From contig NW_023998422.1 of the NCBI RefSeq assembly GCF_014805625.2, forward strand, positions 10,665,264-10,729,263: DNA of 64,000 bases, given 5' to 3'. Within the stretch, counting starts at the first letter, position 1; the number at the start of each line of letters is the position of its first letter. The stretch is from Glossina fuscipes. Taxonomy: Eukaryota > Arthropoda > Insecta > Diptera > Glossinidae. A model generated the notes under the pieces. The model saw only the letters and a program-made list of their open reading frames with translations. It searched no databases and was not told the DNA's origin. Positions 37,507 through 49,825 of this stretch are shown piece by piece. The position numbers and the translations under genes are program-made.

Positions 37507-38474
37507 TACGATATTGTAAACCGTAATAAAGAAAGCGACTTTACGCTTCTGTTCATCTTAATTTTGTTAATATTATGTGGTTGCGCAGACGAAGATAGAA
37601 GACTGTAACTGATTTATACATAAATTATTTTATACAAGTGCTACTTAAGAGGAAGGTTCCTTAAAAGAAAGAAGAAAAGAAAATTTAGCATAAAGCGAAT
37701 TCCTGATGTCCACTACTCAAGACTAATCAAGATTATTTTTTAGTAGATCCATTTCAGAAGAATTAAAATCGTTATGTACTTCTAAACAATCTTCACATGG
37801 ATGTCTGAGTCATCTCAGTTGCCTCATAGGAAAAGAAGTCGTTTCAGGTCGACGGAAACCCGTCTAAAATTTCGCTTATGTATGAGAGTGTCTGCCAGTG
37901 TTTATATGGGTCCAAGGTGCATTCTTTGTTATTTTGAAAACTCGAATGACATTGTCAGAGACCGATAGGCACATATTTATCAGCCTTTAGAATGGTAAGA
38001 TGTGTTTGTCAATATGTTGTTATAGGGCTACCGCTTTTTTAAATCTCCCCGCTAGGGACTCTTGAGCAGCCACATAATTCTTCATTAGCCTAAGTTCACA
38101 ATAGATTTAATTACATCTGTACCTGTCTTTATTCCTGGCACGGATAAAAGAGGTGCAGTAATTATTCAAATCGTAAGTTTTTGCTTACGTTCCAGAACGT
38201 AATATTTTTATAGTCCATTCGCTAAATATTCCGAGTTCGGTGTGCATTAGGTGTTCTGATTAAGGAATTGCAGCCGAAAGATCGTCAAAATCCACTAAAT
38301 CCTACTAAGGACCATAAGACATTTCATATTAAAATGATTCCTAAGAATAAGAATTTTTGACTTGGGTAACCCAACAAATTCTAGAGCACTCCAGTCGATT
38401 TAATATCCCGAAAATTTAGATGAGGAGAGTTTGGTGACCTATTCAAACGGACTGTTCTGTATCTTTTTTCTCAG
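36756..38474. repeat. Non-coding with microsatellites
   Basis: (TTA)n near 37010-37030, (TTC)n at 37229-37242 and (TA)17 at 37469-37503. No gene is seen. Confidence 0.65.
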
Positions 38475-38649
38475 GCGACAAACTCACATCGGAGAAGTTG
38501 TTGGCAACCGAATATGTGAGAATTGGATGCCTTTGTCACGCAGTTGCAAAAAGGGGCCTTGCCGCACAGACTGCAAAAAACGGAATTTCATGAAAATGAA
38601 ATTCGATAAAAGACTTTTGTCTTGGCAAACCTCATGGATTGGAATTTGA
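38475..38649 (+). CDS. Exon-like island with signals on both strands
   Basis: On the plus strand a polypyrimidine acceptor (TATCTTTTTTCTCAG) precedes an open stretch that ends at TGA 38647-38649. It reads RQTHIGEVVGNRICENWMPL then a CKKGPCRTDCKK motif. A second plus frame is open for about 38 codons. On the minus strand the same DNA has an acceptor (CCGTTTTTTGCAG) at 38571-38572 and a GTGAGTTTG donor at 38487, enclosing an 83-nt exon open in two frames. The island is more GC-rich than its flanks. I cannot decide the strand, and the product is unrecognised. Confidence 0.25.
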
Positions 38650-39059
38650 GTAGATTCCGGTTTTTCTGGTTATTAGTTGGAGACTAATTAAAAGTATTAC
38701 TGCAATATAAAGATTAAATTTCAATTTTTTTTTATATAAATCAAACGTGAGCGTGAGGACGAGAAAAATAAGTGCAAGTTCCAAACTTACAAGTAAAAGA
38801 AAAAAAAAAACAAACCGGTAATAGCACGACAAGTCGGGACACCTCGCTGGTTCCTTGCCATAGCCCAGTTCTACACAAATTGCTGTACTTCTATCCAGTA
38901 AAGAGGAAACAATAAATCTAGGAAACTATACACCATTCCCCCCGAAGGTCCGGATTATTTTTATTTCTAAATTTTCTTGCAACGAATCCTGGATTGACTG
39001 AGTCATACCCCGCCCAAGGAAACTCGTTACAAGTGTAACACGTGACACAGGCGCTTAGC

Positions 39060-39255
39060 AAGCAGTGGGCAAAGAGAATGAGAAAGAGGCGGCGAGTGCC
39101 AGCAGTTTAGTGGGTGTGCACTCACTGTAGCTTCGGCCGAAGCGAACTCTATCGCACTTGAAATTTAAACCCGCGATCACTAACTTGACAGTCACGTTTC
39201 TTTACCTAATCGGTTACTGATGGAGATAATGTTATAGAATGAGCATGAATCTGTT
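39060..39255 (-). repeat. Family B copy 3
   Basis: AGAGAATGAGAAAGAGGCGG (tail), GCACTCACTGTAGCTTCGGC, GAACTCTATCGCACTTGAAA, TTTAAACCCGCGATCACTAA and CTTTACCTAATCGGTTACTG. On the minus strand the last two read as a tRNA-like A box (TAACCGATTAGGTAAAG) and B-box-like GGGTTTAAATTTC. Confidence 0.6.
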
Positions 39256-39289
39256 AAGGGGATGTAAGCCGCAGTCTAGTAGTGCGGTA

Positions 39290-39460
39290 TGCCTTTATCG
39301 ATTGAACATATACAATAGCTGCGAATAAGTTTGCGCTACCGCACTGAAATTTGAATCTCTTTTTGCGCCTTTGTCGACTGAGCTTCAGCTACGTACGCTC
39401 TACCGCACTGACATTTGAGTCCGTGAATACTGACTTGTTAGTCGCGAGTGTTAAGTTAGT
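39290..39460 (-). repeat. Family B copy 4 (partial, next to copy 3)
   Basis: CTTTGTCGACTGAGCTTCAG, CGCTCTACCGCACTGACATT, TGAGTCCGTGAATACTGACT and TTGTTAGTCGCGAG repeat the family B order. A further half unit (GCGCTACCGCACTGAAATTT) precedes it, so the locus holds copies arrayed head to tail. Confidence 0.55.
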
Positions 39461-40585
39461 GAAAGTATGGTGAGTCAGAGCTTCGTCAAATACATTTATG
39501 TGAATCTGCATTTTGCAATCGGTATGAAAAAATTAATGCGCTCTGATCTGTCAGTGATGGATGTAAAAAAATCGAACAAAAGAACCTATATTAACGAGTA
39601 ACGATATCCAAGTAAATAAGAAACCAACTAACAAGCCAACCAGCAGCCTTGTGTGAGAGTAACAATAACAATAACCACTTGGCAAGTCACCCAAGTAAAT
39701 TTATTTTTATCCTACTCTCACCTGTCTTTTATTATTGTCGAGGGAGAGGCGAAAAAGAAAAAAAAGACGCTTAATAACCCACACAAATAAATCATGTCAT
39801 GTCTTACATACCACGCGAATGAGACCAACATGAAAAACCGTTGTTAATAATCAAAATATGTAAAAATATAAAAAAGTGCATATATCAAGATTTAAGCAGA
39901 AAAATGCCGTCGCCGTTGTCGTCGTTAAAGAGGAAAACGAGAATATTGAAAAATACGGAAATAACCGTTGTCGTGCATTATAAGCTTTTTTTTTGGGTAT
40001 TTAATGTCATATACAGTCTGTGGATTATTACTGAGTTTTTCATTTCTTTTCGTTTTCTTTTCGTTTTCGTTTCTTTTTCTTTTCCTTTCTTTTATTTCTC
40101 ATATTTTGTTTCTTATTTGAATGCCTTTAAACTTCTCATTTAAAAAATTTTTTCGCATTTATCCGTAAATGTCGTTAACAGCATTTCGTAAAAGGACATC
40201 AAATTTTATTTCAATGATTGTCAAGCTTACTACAGGTATTGGGAAACACAATCATTAGATTGGTATTTTTTTAAAATTTTTTTTTAATGTTTTACGTCTT
40301 GCAATGAAGTGATTTCCGTGAAATTTAACACGAAAAAAAAGTTGTTGATAACAACTTAAAGATGAAGGATTAAGGAAAGGAGGATTACTGGAAACCATTT
40401 CAATATTACTTTGCAGAAAACAGAAATGAAAAGATTTCTATGCAGCTTAGATAAAAATTTATTTCGTTCCGAACACTTCGCATTCCTTAAATCCATGGTG
40501 CAAAGAAGCACTGGAAACGCGTTGGTTTCATTTGTTCTTGGGAATCATTCAAGCCCTTATGATCTAAAGCACTTTTTTTTCGCAG
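39461..40585. other. Non-coding or upstream intron; possible 5' exon-like ATG at 39904
   Basis: ATGCCGTCGCCGTTG at 39904 opens a frame (MPSPLSSLKRKTRIL) that soon becomes hydrophobic, then low-complexity T/C-rich. A GTATTT donor-like site lies at 39995. The open frame 40411-40647 runs across the polypyrimidine tract of the exon at 40586 and is likely a shadow. Confidence 0.35.
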
Positions 40586-40732
40586 GATTGCGATTACGAA
40601 TCGCCTCGACGTTTAAAAGAAGCTATTCACCTATTGTTGTGCTTTAGAAGTATAGGGAGAGAGAAATGCCCATCGTCTCCTTTAACTTCCACGTGTCTGC
40701 GTTGTAAGTCTGTGAAGGAAAAAACAGCCAAG
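40586..40732 (+). CDS. Orphan internal coding exon, unknown product
   Basis: The exon is bounded by a strong acceptor (polypyrimidine run then TTCGCAG) and a consensus donor (GCCAAG|GTAAGTAA). It is exactly 147 nt. Only one frame is open throughout, with phase 0 at both ends, encoding 49 residues that start DCDYESPRRLKEAIHLLLCF and end SVKEKTAK. The stretch contains five cysteines, including a CLRCK pair, and is basic. It is more GC-rich than the surrounding DNA. No family is recognised. Partner exons were not found; the nearest exon-like signal is about 2 kb upstream (38475). A larger plus-strand gene with long introns is the likely context, but this is inference. Confidence 0.42.
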
Positions 40733-43700
40733 GTAAGTAAAGATTTTGTTTTGTCCTCTCATATTTTACCTCCATATAAGCACTTCACTGTCCGACTTTT
40801 AACGATTCATGTGCGTGCGCTTCTGTCGCTCTTTCGCCCATTTCTCACGATATAAACGATTTCTCACGGTATAAGCGACTCTGCTACAATTACTCAAACA
40901 ACCTAGGAAAAGGAGCTATCATGGAATCTAAAATTATCAGCTACCTCTGCGATTAATTGTGTTCTGGACCTGGTCGCCGGAGATTTGCTGAACACCTTTA
41001 CCTACCTGTGATCGCAGCTGGAGAGAGAAAAGTCAGAAATAGATAATTGATTCGCTTCAAAGTAAAGAATGTTCGCATAATGTTTGACATACGGGAAATA
41101 TGTTGGAACGCCATTCTCCCCTAAGGAAATATTACTCTGCAAACATACTATTTGTTCTTGGTTTTAAAATCTAACACATAAAAGAATAATTTTAACAAAC
41201 CGCTTCTGATTCACTTCTCTCGATGCAGCAAAGTCCAAATAACACTTGTCAGGCCATTGCTTTACTTGAACGGAACTTTTGTCTACTGAAAAGTAATGTT
41301 TTACAGGCACACGATTTGCATCTATCCCTTGTAAACTAATGATCAGAACGTCATGAAATTTCGACAAATTTCGTTTGGAGGTTGGTACTATCTAAAAATC
41401 ATGTGAATCCATAATTAGCGACGAAATGTATATGCCATGCTACGAACTTATCGACTAATGTGTTATTTATTTAAGGTGTTTCACTATACTTCGGCTTTAG
41501 AGCACGAAAATAGGCTCATTATAATTACCTCATATCATCCGTTACGTGATAGCTATATGTCATGCTCGGAACTTATTGAGTGATGTGTTATCCATTTTGG
41601 TTTCGGATGCGAAATTCAAATAATCAAAGAACGTGGAATATTCTTTCTTCGAGATGACGACAATTGCTTTCAACCAAAAGCCGTGGCTGTTAGTTTTAGA
41701 TAACATTTTTGTCAACGCCTTGTAAGTAGTTTCGATAATCATTTCACTTTCTTCGCTTTCTCTTATGTAGCTTTGACGAAGTATTTAAATTTCAAAAAAA
41801 AATTCAGAGATCTATGTGGAGGTAAGGCATTTGAGATTATCACACTTCTAATTTAACTTAGAGTACGAATGAAAGGCGCACAGTTCCTCATTATCCATAA
41901 ATTACTTATGATTTTATAGTGATAGTTATGAAGAAATGTTTATATAAACTTGATTTTTAGTTGAGTATTTTTAATAATTAAAATTAAGGCAAGTAGAGTC
42001 GCGAAGCAAAGCAAAATTGAGCAAAATTGTTTCCTTTGGGAATATTTGAATGGGTTTAATTAATTGTTTGCAGTGAAATTTCCGAGAATACCAAAAAAAA
42101 AAAAAAAATGGTTCCATTCAACATATGCTTTTCATATGCATGTCATCATCATCATCGTAGCCTCTTATCGTTATTGTGAGTTAGTGAACATGATCATCAG
42201 ACACATCAGACACAACAGACGCACAATCATGATAATCAACGTTAAGAGTTAACAACAACAACAACAACAAATAATTCCTTTAATATGAACAACATTGTGC
42301 CGGTAATAAAGCAAATGAGTTCCACTCGATTATGCGATTAAGCATGACGTAGATTTCGTTTACCTTCTGCTGCGTTATTTTTATGGATTTTAGCTTCGTT
42401 TTTCTTTTTTAACGGTAAGGAGAAAAGAAAACTACTATTACTACTACTACTACTACGACCGCCATCATCATCATTAATGTTAAGCTGCGACTTTAATAAG
42501 GCTACGTATGAGTGTATGGCTGTACGGCAAGCATATAGAAGATGCTAAGAATTTTTAAAATGAATTGTTATGTTGGTGATGTTGTAGTTGTGTCCTTTTC
42601 TTTTTTTTTTTTTTAATGTTTACTACCTAACTAGCTATTATAACATCAGCTGTTATGAAGACCTACCAACCTCAATTTGTACTGGCGTTGTTGTTGTTTA
42701 CATTGTTATTCGTGTTGTTAATCCTTGCATGTACGAAAACAGTTTGAAAAGATTTACTTTAAAAAATTGCTGCCAAACAAACGAAAGCAAACAGATATGC
42801 TACGTTTGTTAGAGAGTTTGTTGCCCGGTCAGAAAATAAATTAAAGAGTATTTTAAGGTTTTAGAAAACTTTAACTTGGTTAAAGAAAATAGAACGACAC
42901 AAGGTGAAATGTAAAGTGAAAGAATAAGTATTTCATTAGCTTTAATACTAAAACTACCGCAGGGGTTAATTTGACCTTTTTCAGTTTTTCATTTTTAAAA
43001 AAAAATTATTATAAGATATGTAAAGTAAGGTTCTTTGGTGGCTTGTATTTATAAGCAAAGACTGTTAAACATCCACATATACTCAGTCTTTTTCCACCTC
43101 GTTCACTTTTCAAAATATCGATGACATATTTCTATCAAAATGGAGCAATTTTACCCAAAACCTTGAAATGAAAATAATCTAGAAATAAAACTTTATCGCT
43201 AATGATGGGAGGTATTAATACACTTAGGAGCTTCTTTGGACCAAAGCAAGCAAGTAGCTTCGTCGAACAGCCTTTAAATGTCGCCTTTTTCCGCAAATAT
43301 CTTCATGGGCTCGAAGGTCTGCCGTAATTCTTCGAAGTCATTTCAGTTTCATCGATATTCTGAGCATACATGTGTATCCAGGCAAATCGCAACCATTTTT
43401 TAACCTTGGCTGATTGATCAAGGAGTGTTCGGGTAAATTTCAGGAACTTATCTCCATATGGCTGACTGTGGCGATTCGACAAAAACTATGGGTCAAGCCG
43501 AATCATTTTGGCAGGAAAATATGCATGCAAAACGTGGCTGGTTCTGGTGTTAATATGTAAGGAAATATCTTTTTAATTTATAGTTGTATTCTAAGCAATA
43601 TCAGAAAGACTTTGTAATGCACTTTGTGCTCGGGGTTTGCGTGACTTAAGGAAACCTTTCTTTTGTAAAAAAATTGACTCTGAAGAGCTTTATTAAATAT

Positions 43701-44190
43701 AAAGTCAAAAAAAACTGCAAGAAGAAAACCCATCGTTTTCTCTTATGCGGTCGCAATCCTAGAATATATCCCTTAATATCAAATTCATTACAAATAAAAT
43801 TCTGTTCAAAGAGTCACTCCAATAAAAGGGAATATTGCCTCAGTTTTGCAGTTCGTCTCTGTACAGTTAGGTATGTGATTTGCTGTTGGTTAACGGATCT
43901 CTTTATCGAGCTAGCTCAGGTGACCTAACGCAAAAAAGATACGATCGCTTCTTGGATTGACGGTACCATCAATCGACCGCCAATTGTTTCCTTAGTGAGC
44001 TAGATACGAGAATCATCAACTTGCTAAGAAACATCATAAACCGACCTCTGTTTTCGACTTTTACATTATTAGTCTTTACGATTAGATAAAGGGTCAGCGC
44101 ACTATTAAGTATACAAAAATGAAGATGAACAGCTCGAGCGATTTTATGGAAATTAGTTCGAACTAAGAATGGAGAGTTACTGGATTACGA
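40733..44190. other. Non-coding with some microsatellites
   Basis: A small direct repeat (TTTCTCACGATATAA / TTTCTCACGGTATAA) lies at 40841-40875. (AAC)n is at 42250-42271, ACT/CTA triplets at 42434-42455 and a T run at 42600-42614. No further exon that would pair with 40586-40732 was convincing. Confidence 0.55.
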
Positions 44191-44685
44191 CTTCAATTTT
44201 TCCGTGCAAAGCCAACTCGATTGAAAACGTTTTGTTCCATGACCAAGAGTTTCGAAATTGGACCAGGTAGCTGACATGCAAGCAGGCAAGTATTGACTTT
44301 AAAGATGAATTTATTGTTCATGCGATAGAGCAACGCAAAAATCTGCCATTTCATCTTTAATCTTCCCATGCAAAGTGAATTAGATCTAAGTCGTTTTGCT
44401 AATGACAAACAATTACGACATTGAGACAGGTAGCTAAGATGTGGGTGAACAGCCGCTGATCGTAAAAATGAATTTATTATCCATGTAACCGAGCAATGAA
44501 TAGCAGCTCGTCCGTTTTGTCTTTAACTTGTCCGTGCAAAGTGAATTGGATTGAAGGCGTTTTATTATTGATCAAGTATTACGAAATTGAGAGAGATAGG
44601 CAGCATGGTAAAGGCAGGTAAAGATTTTAAAAGTGAATTTATTGTGAATTTATTTAACCGGCCAAGAGAATGTGTATGGATTAGC
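44191..44685. repeat. Three diverged tandem units of about 165 bp
   Basis: Units begin at 44191, 44355 and 44521 (spacing 164 and 166 bp). Each begins CTTYAAYYTTYCCRTGCAAAG, then an AACTSGATTGAAAACGTTTT-like stretch, then ACGAAATTGAGAGAGATAGG, and later AAAGTGAATTTATTGT. The period is close to nucleosome length. No coding frame runs through all three. Confidence 0.75.
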
Positions 44686-46759
44686 CTTTTGCTCAATTAA
44701 AGTCAAAGTTAGAATTAACGACAACAACAACAAGCAACCCAAGATGATGATCAGTGCATAAAGCTTACGCAGGTAGTAATTTGAAGGAAGCCTGTAGTTC
44801 CATTCAAGCCATTTTTCATGAACCTTAGTAATTCCAAGGTGAGATACTTTTTATTAAGTATCTCTTTCAAGTAAACGTCAGGAGAGTAATATTCTTTTAA
44901 AGTCGAATTATTGACGCATGATATTGTAGGGTATTCGAAATTCTTTTCAACTTCATTGCATGTTATCAGTTGGGTTTTTTGTCTTCCTTTTCGCTTTTTT
45001 TCACCTTTTTTTCGTGCGCGTTGTCTAACAATAGCCTGAAAGCCTTTTCGGCTAAGGATGAAAGGTAGGATATAAATGAAAGAATGAGAAAGAGGGAATT
45101 TTTAAATATTAACAAAATGCGTAACAGTCCGTCTGACCATCTCTCTGTATGCTCTGTAGGCACAAACGTATAACGTTTATTATTACCCTCGAAGTCAGTT
45201 GTTGTGGTTGTTTGCAGCTCGTGTTGTTATTTTTTTTTTTTTTTTTTATTATTTTATTGCGTTTGTTATTATTTTGGTGGAGGATTAAAACCATCGGAGC
45301 TGTATCCTTTCCACTTATATTATGTAAAAGTTAAAATGTTGCTCGTTACGTTCTTTGATTGTTTGCTTTCTTTTCATTCTTAAATGCATAAATTTTCAAT
45401 TCGTTATGTTTCGTTAGATTTAAAGGAAGAATTATTAAAAACTTTTATTTATACGTACGCTTGTATTGGTACAAGCAAATTACTGTTTATTTAATACGTT
45501 TTTCTTTCTTTTTTTTTTTTGCTTTCTTCGAAGCAATTTTCCTTTTTGCTTATTTTTTCTTTGCACATAGAGAATTGTAAGAAAAATTTCGAAATGAAAC
45601 ATTTCATAAATACATATATATATATATATATATTCCAATTCCAATTAAAGGATGATATCATGGTGAAGTCTCGTAATAATTGTAGAGAATTAGTGGTTGT
45701 CTTGTCACTACTTGTTGTAATGATATGTTCGTTTGTTTGCTTCTTGTTTCATTGGAAAAGGAATAACAGTTTATTTCAAATACATATACACTTTAATTGT
45801 ATTTATATATGCGTGTATTTCTGGTTGTGTTGGGCGTGTGTCTATGCGTTTGTTTGTATGCGTAACTGACAGAGAACATGCCCAACAATTTGTGTTGTCG
45901 TTATAATTGCCACATATACAGCATGTTCCTGTCATACATACATATATATATACTTTTGTAAATACCTATGCGCATTATGTTTATATGTATCTATCTATCT
46001 ATCTATATTTGTGTATATGTAAATTTGTTTGTGCATATATACGAATCTATGGTATGCACGTATTCAAGTTTCTATTGATATATGTTGTGCACATTTTCAA
46101 AAGTACACCGCAAAATACATGCAGCAATGTACCAGGAAGCGAACGCATGCATCCCTTTAGTCTCTATGGTAACTCAAAATGCATGTATACACATACATAT
46201 ATTGACTAATTACATTGCCATCATCATTAGGCTTAACATCATAAAGATGCTTAAATAATAGTTTTTGAGCAATTCTTATGTAATAAAAAAATGAATGAAA
46301 ATCAAAACAAATCAAAAAATAGGAAATGCAAGCTGAAAACGAACTTTATTTACCTACACTTGTCTCTTTTCTTTTTTTTTTTTTTTTCTTTTCTGTTTGA
46401 AATTTCAATTATTTGACAAAGCTACAGGTCCGTCCAGAAGGTGAATAAGATTTCACGTTGTGTGGTTTTCTTTGTTTGTGCGCTAAAATATATATTTTCC
46501 CGATCAATTTCTTCTCTTACACTTAGGTCTCTTCAAAGGCCATTACGAGACTGACTATGCTCGAGCGCAATTCAGATTTAATTTTTCAAATATTCTTAAA
46601 AGTTAGCTAACGCATCTAATCTTAACTTAATTTAATCTATTCATGGAAACGCTTCCTTTATTCAAATATATTCTGATACCAAGTAAAGGATTCGAAAATG
46701 AATTAATCGCATTTACTCTTCTGCTCTGTTATGCTTTGCAAAAATATATGAAAAACGCG
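44686..46759. repeat. Microsatellite-rich block
   Basis: T run at 45230-45247, (TA)n at 45614-45633, (TATC)n at 45987-46006, T run at 46372-46387. No gene is seen. Confidence 0.7.
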
Positions 46760-47010
46760 TAAAAGTCACTTCGCTTAATAAAGCTATTCATGTAACGATC
46801 AAACGCAAAAAAAAACACTATGAAGGAATTGGTTGGAAAAGCGGTTCGATTCGAAACATTTACAATAACTTCCTTAGGCGAAAACATACCGTTGCATCAA
46901 ATATCCTCAAAATATCTCGAAATGTCTTACCTGTAGGTTGAACATAAGAAAACTAGGCAGACAGACGGACAGACAAGTTTTAATAAAAGCGATTTCTATG
47001 CGAAATCCTT
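46760..47010 (-). repeat. Family A copy 10 (terminal hairpin lost)
   Basis: GGAAAAGCGGTTCGATTCGA, CCTGTAGGTTGAACATAAG and a well-kept GGCAGACAGACGGACAGAC tract are present. The hairpin end is missing after about 47010. Confidence 0.6.
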
Positions 47011-47849
47011 GCGGTTTTTGGTAAAAGCTTTTAAACTTTTATCCGGTCTGGGTATGTTTTTCATTTTATTTCAATTCAATTGAATTTGCATCTGTAACTC
47101 TAACTACAAAGCTTATAAAAGCCAAATCCGTAGGTAGTCACATAATTTAAGTGTTTTTGAATGTTCGAGTACTTTCACAATTAAATTACAATGTAATAAT
47201 TAAGATCATAAGCCTCTTATAAAAGTAATGAAAAAACATTTAGTAAATAAGAGACCATTGTCAACACGTTCTTATAGGTTATTCAGGATAATTAATGTTT
47301 GCTTAAATAGGCGTTAGTCCTAATTGCTTACAGCTGTAAAATTTGGCGGGAGATTGTTCCAACAACAAGTGGAGGGCATAGCGAACAACTTGGGATACTT
47401 GGGAAGTGAGTGATTATTTGGAGATTTCTACTAGTTGTGCTTATTATTGATTTTCAAGAAATTAAGAATATTTAAATTATTTGAGATAAAAAGGCAAGAA
47501 AATGATTTTTCTAAAGTTTAAAGAAAAACAAAAAGGTTACGAAGGTTAAAAGTTAAGAAATACTCAGTACTTGGGGCAACTGCACCACTTGTGAGATTGA
47601 ATGAATAGTAGCTTTCGCCAGAGAAGGAAAGTTTCACTTTAAGTTTTGCCCAACAAAACATCGTAGTACTATTTGTTAGTTCGTTCGGGAGAATTGAAAA
47701 TATCTGAAGGAGATTCACTCCGCCTGAATCGGATTAATTCTTAAGAAGTGGGATAAATTCGATATTTCAACCAATCCGGGGGTTTATAAATTCGTATAAA
47801 GACGCCAGAAGAGCGATAGTCTTTCACATGTTGGGATTACAAATCCTCC

Positions 47850-48005
47850 AGAGTAAGCAAGAAGATAAAGATCATGTTTACCAGTTCAGTGTTCACAGGT
47901 TCAAATCTTTGTATGACATAGCATACGTCGTCATAGTTATACTGAGCGTTCAGTCGGTAAAAGCATAACACTTCCCAGTTTAGGCAAACAAACACTAGCT
48001 TGTGG
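47850..48005 (+). repeat. Family B copy 5
   Basis: CAGTGTTCACAGGTTCAAAT (a near-perfect tRNA B box, GGTTCAAATC) is followed by GTCGTCATAGTTATACTGAG and TTCAGTCGGTAAAAGCATA, the family B body. A second copy begins about 15 bp downstream. Confidence 0.55.
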
Positions 48006-48019
48006 CCATCACTAACCTG

Positions 48020-48190
48020 GCATGATCATGCAGATTGGGTAAGAATCGCGACTATCGAGTCAGTGATTGCGAGTGCAAATCCCAAGTGCAGTAGAGTTTG
48101 CTTTGGTCGTAGCTATAGTGAGTAATCAGTTGGTAACGCACTAGGCTGCAATCTCTGCCTATCCCTTTCTCTAATTCCACTCTTCTTTCA
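48020..48190 (+). repeat. Family B copy 6 (most complete)
   Basis: In order: GATTGGGTAAGAATCGCGAC (A-box-like), GATTGCGAGTGCAAATCCCA (B-box-like), GGTCGTAGCTATAGTGAGTA, then ATCAGTTGGTAACGCACTAG, which itself resembles a tRNA D arm, and a C/T-rich tail. The order suggests a dimeric tRNA-like SINE. Confidence 0.6.
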
Positions 48191-48894
48191 GAATATCACA
48201 ACGCTCTACATGTAGGTGACATGCCCTACATGATTGACTATATTAAGGAAAGAAAAAGAGACTTCCACAGAATATTTTTTCATTGTGATAACAGAAAGTC
48301 AACGAATCGAGTACCTTTACGGACTATCAGCTAAGCTTCTGCATAGAAAAGTTCGTTATTGTTTCTTTTCTTTTTTGGTGAACTTTACTTTGGTACTGCA
48401 CTGATCATGAAAGTAATTAATTCTTGCTTCCCAGTTGCAACTTTTGAAATTTTTTTACCCTTGAAAATAATTTACAATCTTTTTATTAAACATAGAAGAC
48501 TTAGTTCAAAGAAATCATCTTGGAATTGTTTGTACATAAAAAATTGATCATTTTAACCTTTTGCTGTTGCTGCTATGCATTTGAGTTCATGTAAATGGCG
48601 TTTTGAAGTTACCCGATACAATACAAAACAACATGAAACGTTTAGTATATCTCTTAAATTAGTTGCGCTGGAATCAAAGTGTACATATAGCAATGAAAGT
48701 ATTTTTAGTTTCCTTGGCATCGCATGATGCATTTTTGAATTTTGCAAAAGTCTTTGTATGTTTGCATGACAGTCATCCTTAAACAATTCAACTAAAACTG
48801 TCTGTTAAAATAAGCTGCCAGGCATGCTGCTAGACAAACCCATCATTTGGATAGATATACAACAGAAGTGGAAGCTGGCAGTTCATTGTCTCTT

Positions 48895-48917
48895 TCTCTC
48901 TCTCTCTCTCTCTCTCT
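48895..48917. repeat. (TC)n microsatellite
   Basis: About eleven TC dinucleotides in a region of T-rich DNA without a gene. Confidence 0.9.
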
Positions 48918-49417
48918 GTAGTAATGACTACGTTGTCTACTTTTTTGATGACTTAAAAATAGTAATTTTATACGTTCGGATATGTGAGTGCGTTTGGTTG
49001 TTTTCCTTTTTTATTTGTGTTTGTAATTTTCGGCATTTCTGAGATTTTTTTTTCATTTTTCATTTTTTTTTTTATTTCAATTGCTGTGCATGTGTATTGC
49101 TATGATTAGGGTTGTTGCAAGATCACTACCGCCATGTATATGTGATAAAGGGGCGTATTTAGTGTCATATTTAAGATTTGTTATTAACTAAAGGAACGTT
49201 TGCTTGGTCTTGATTGCAACGGAGCTCGTGCATATGGGAATATTTTACGCAATTTAAGAAGAAACTACTTTTAAAATGAAACCGCAATTCCATGTAAGGA
49301 TGCGATACGATACTTTACAAATATTAAATAGAAATTTTTGCACAATTTTCCATACATATTGTGCGGTAGAATGTAACAAACATTAATTAAGGATCATGAT
49401 GTTGGTCTTTAAGCAAT

Positions 49418-49449
49418 GGGAGAGGGGGGGGAGGGGGGGGGGGTGGGGA
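49418..49449 (+). repeat. G-run, potential G-quadruplex
   Basis: The pattern is GGG-AGA-G8-A-G11-T-GGGG in DNA of about one-third GC. Four or more G tracts with 1-3 base loops meet the usual quadruplex pattern. Confidence 0.85.
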
Positions 49450-49825
49450 TGCGTTAAATTTCCTTTCCCTTTGAAATGAGAGAATTGATAAAAAATGTCA
49501 GCATTTCTTCTGCAGCCAAAGGAAAAAAATCCCTTTCACGGCGTCGAAGGAAGTAACCCCGTTTAACCCATTCGAGACCAATTGCATACCGTATGTGCAA
49601 CGGATATTTATGTTTATCAAATGGATTGCACACCTTCTGTGTATGATGACAATGATGAGCAATTTTCAATCTTTCCGAGTAAAGTAATTGTCGAGATAAA
49701 ATATGTTTTGAATTAGAAAGATCTGTGAAATCAGAAGCATCAGGAGCATCAGGAACACGGGAAGCTACCACAGATAATGAAAGTGATGCTTGCACTAAAT
49801 ACTCTGATGGATACTGGAAGAGGCG

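Noticed and set aside
42250..42271. Short repeats as a possible CRISPR-like array
   Set aside because: These are plain trinucleotide microsatellites. No spaced direct repeats with unique spacers occur anywhere in the window.
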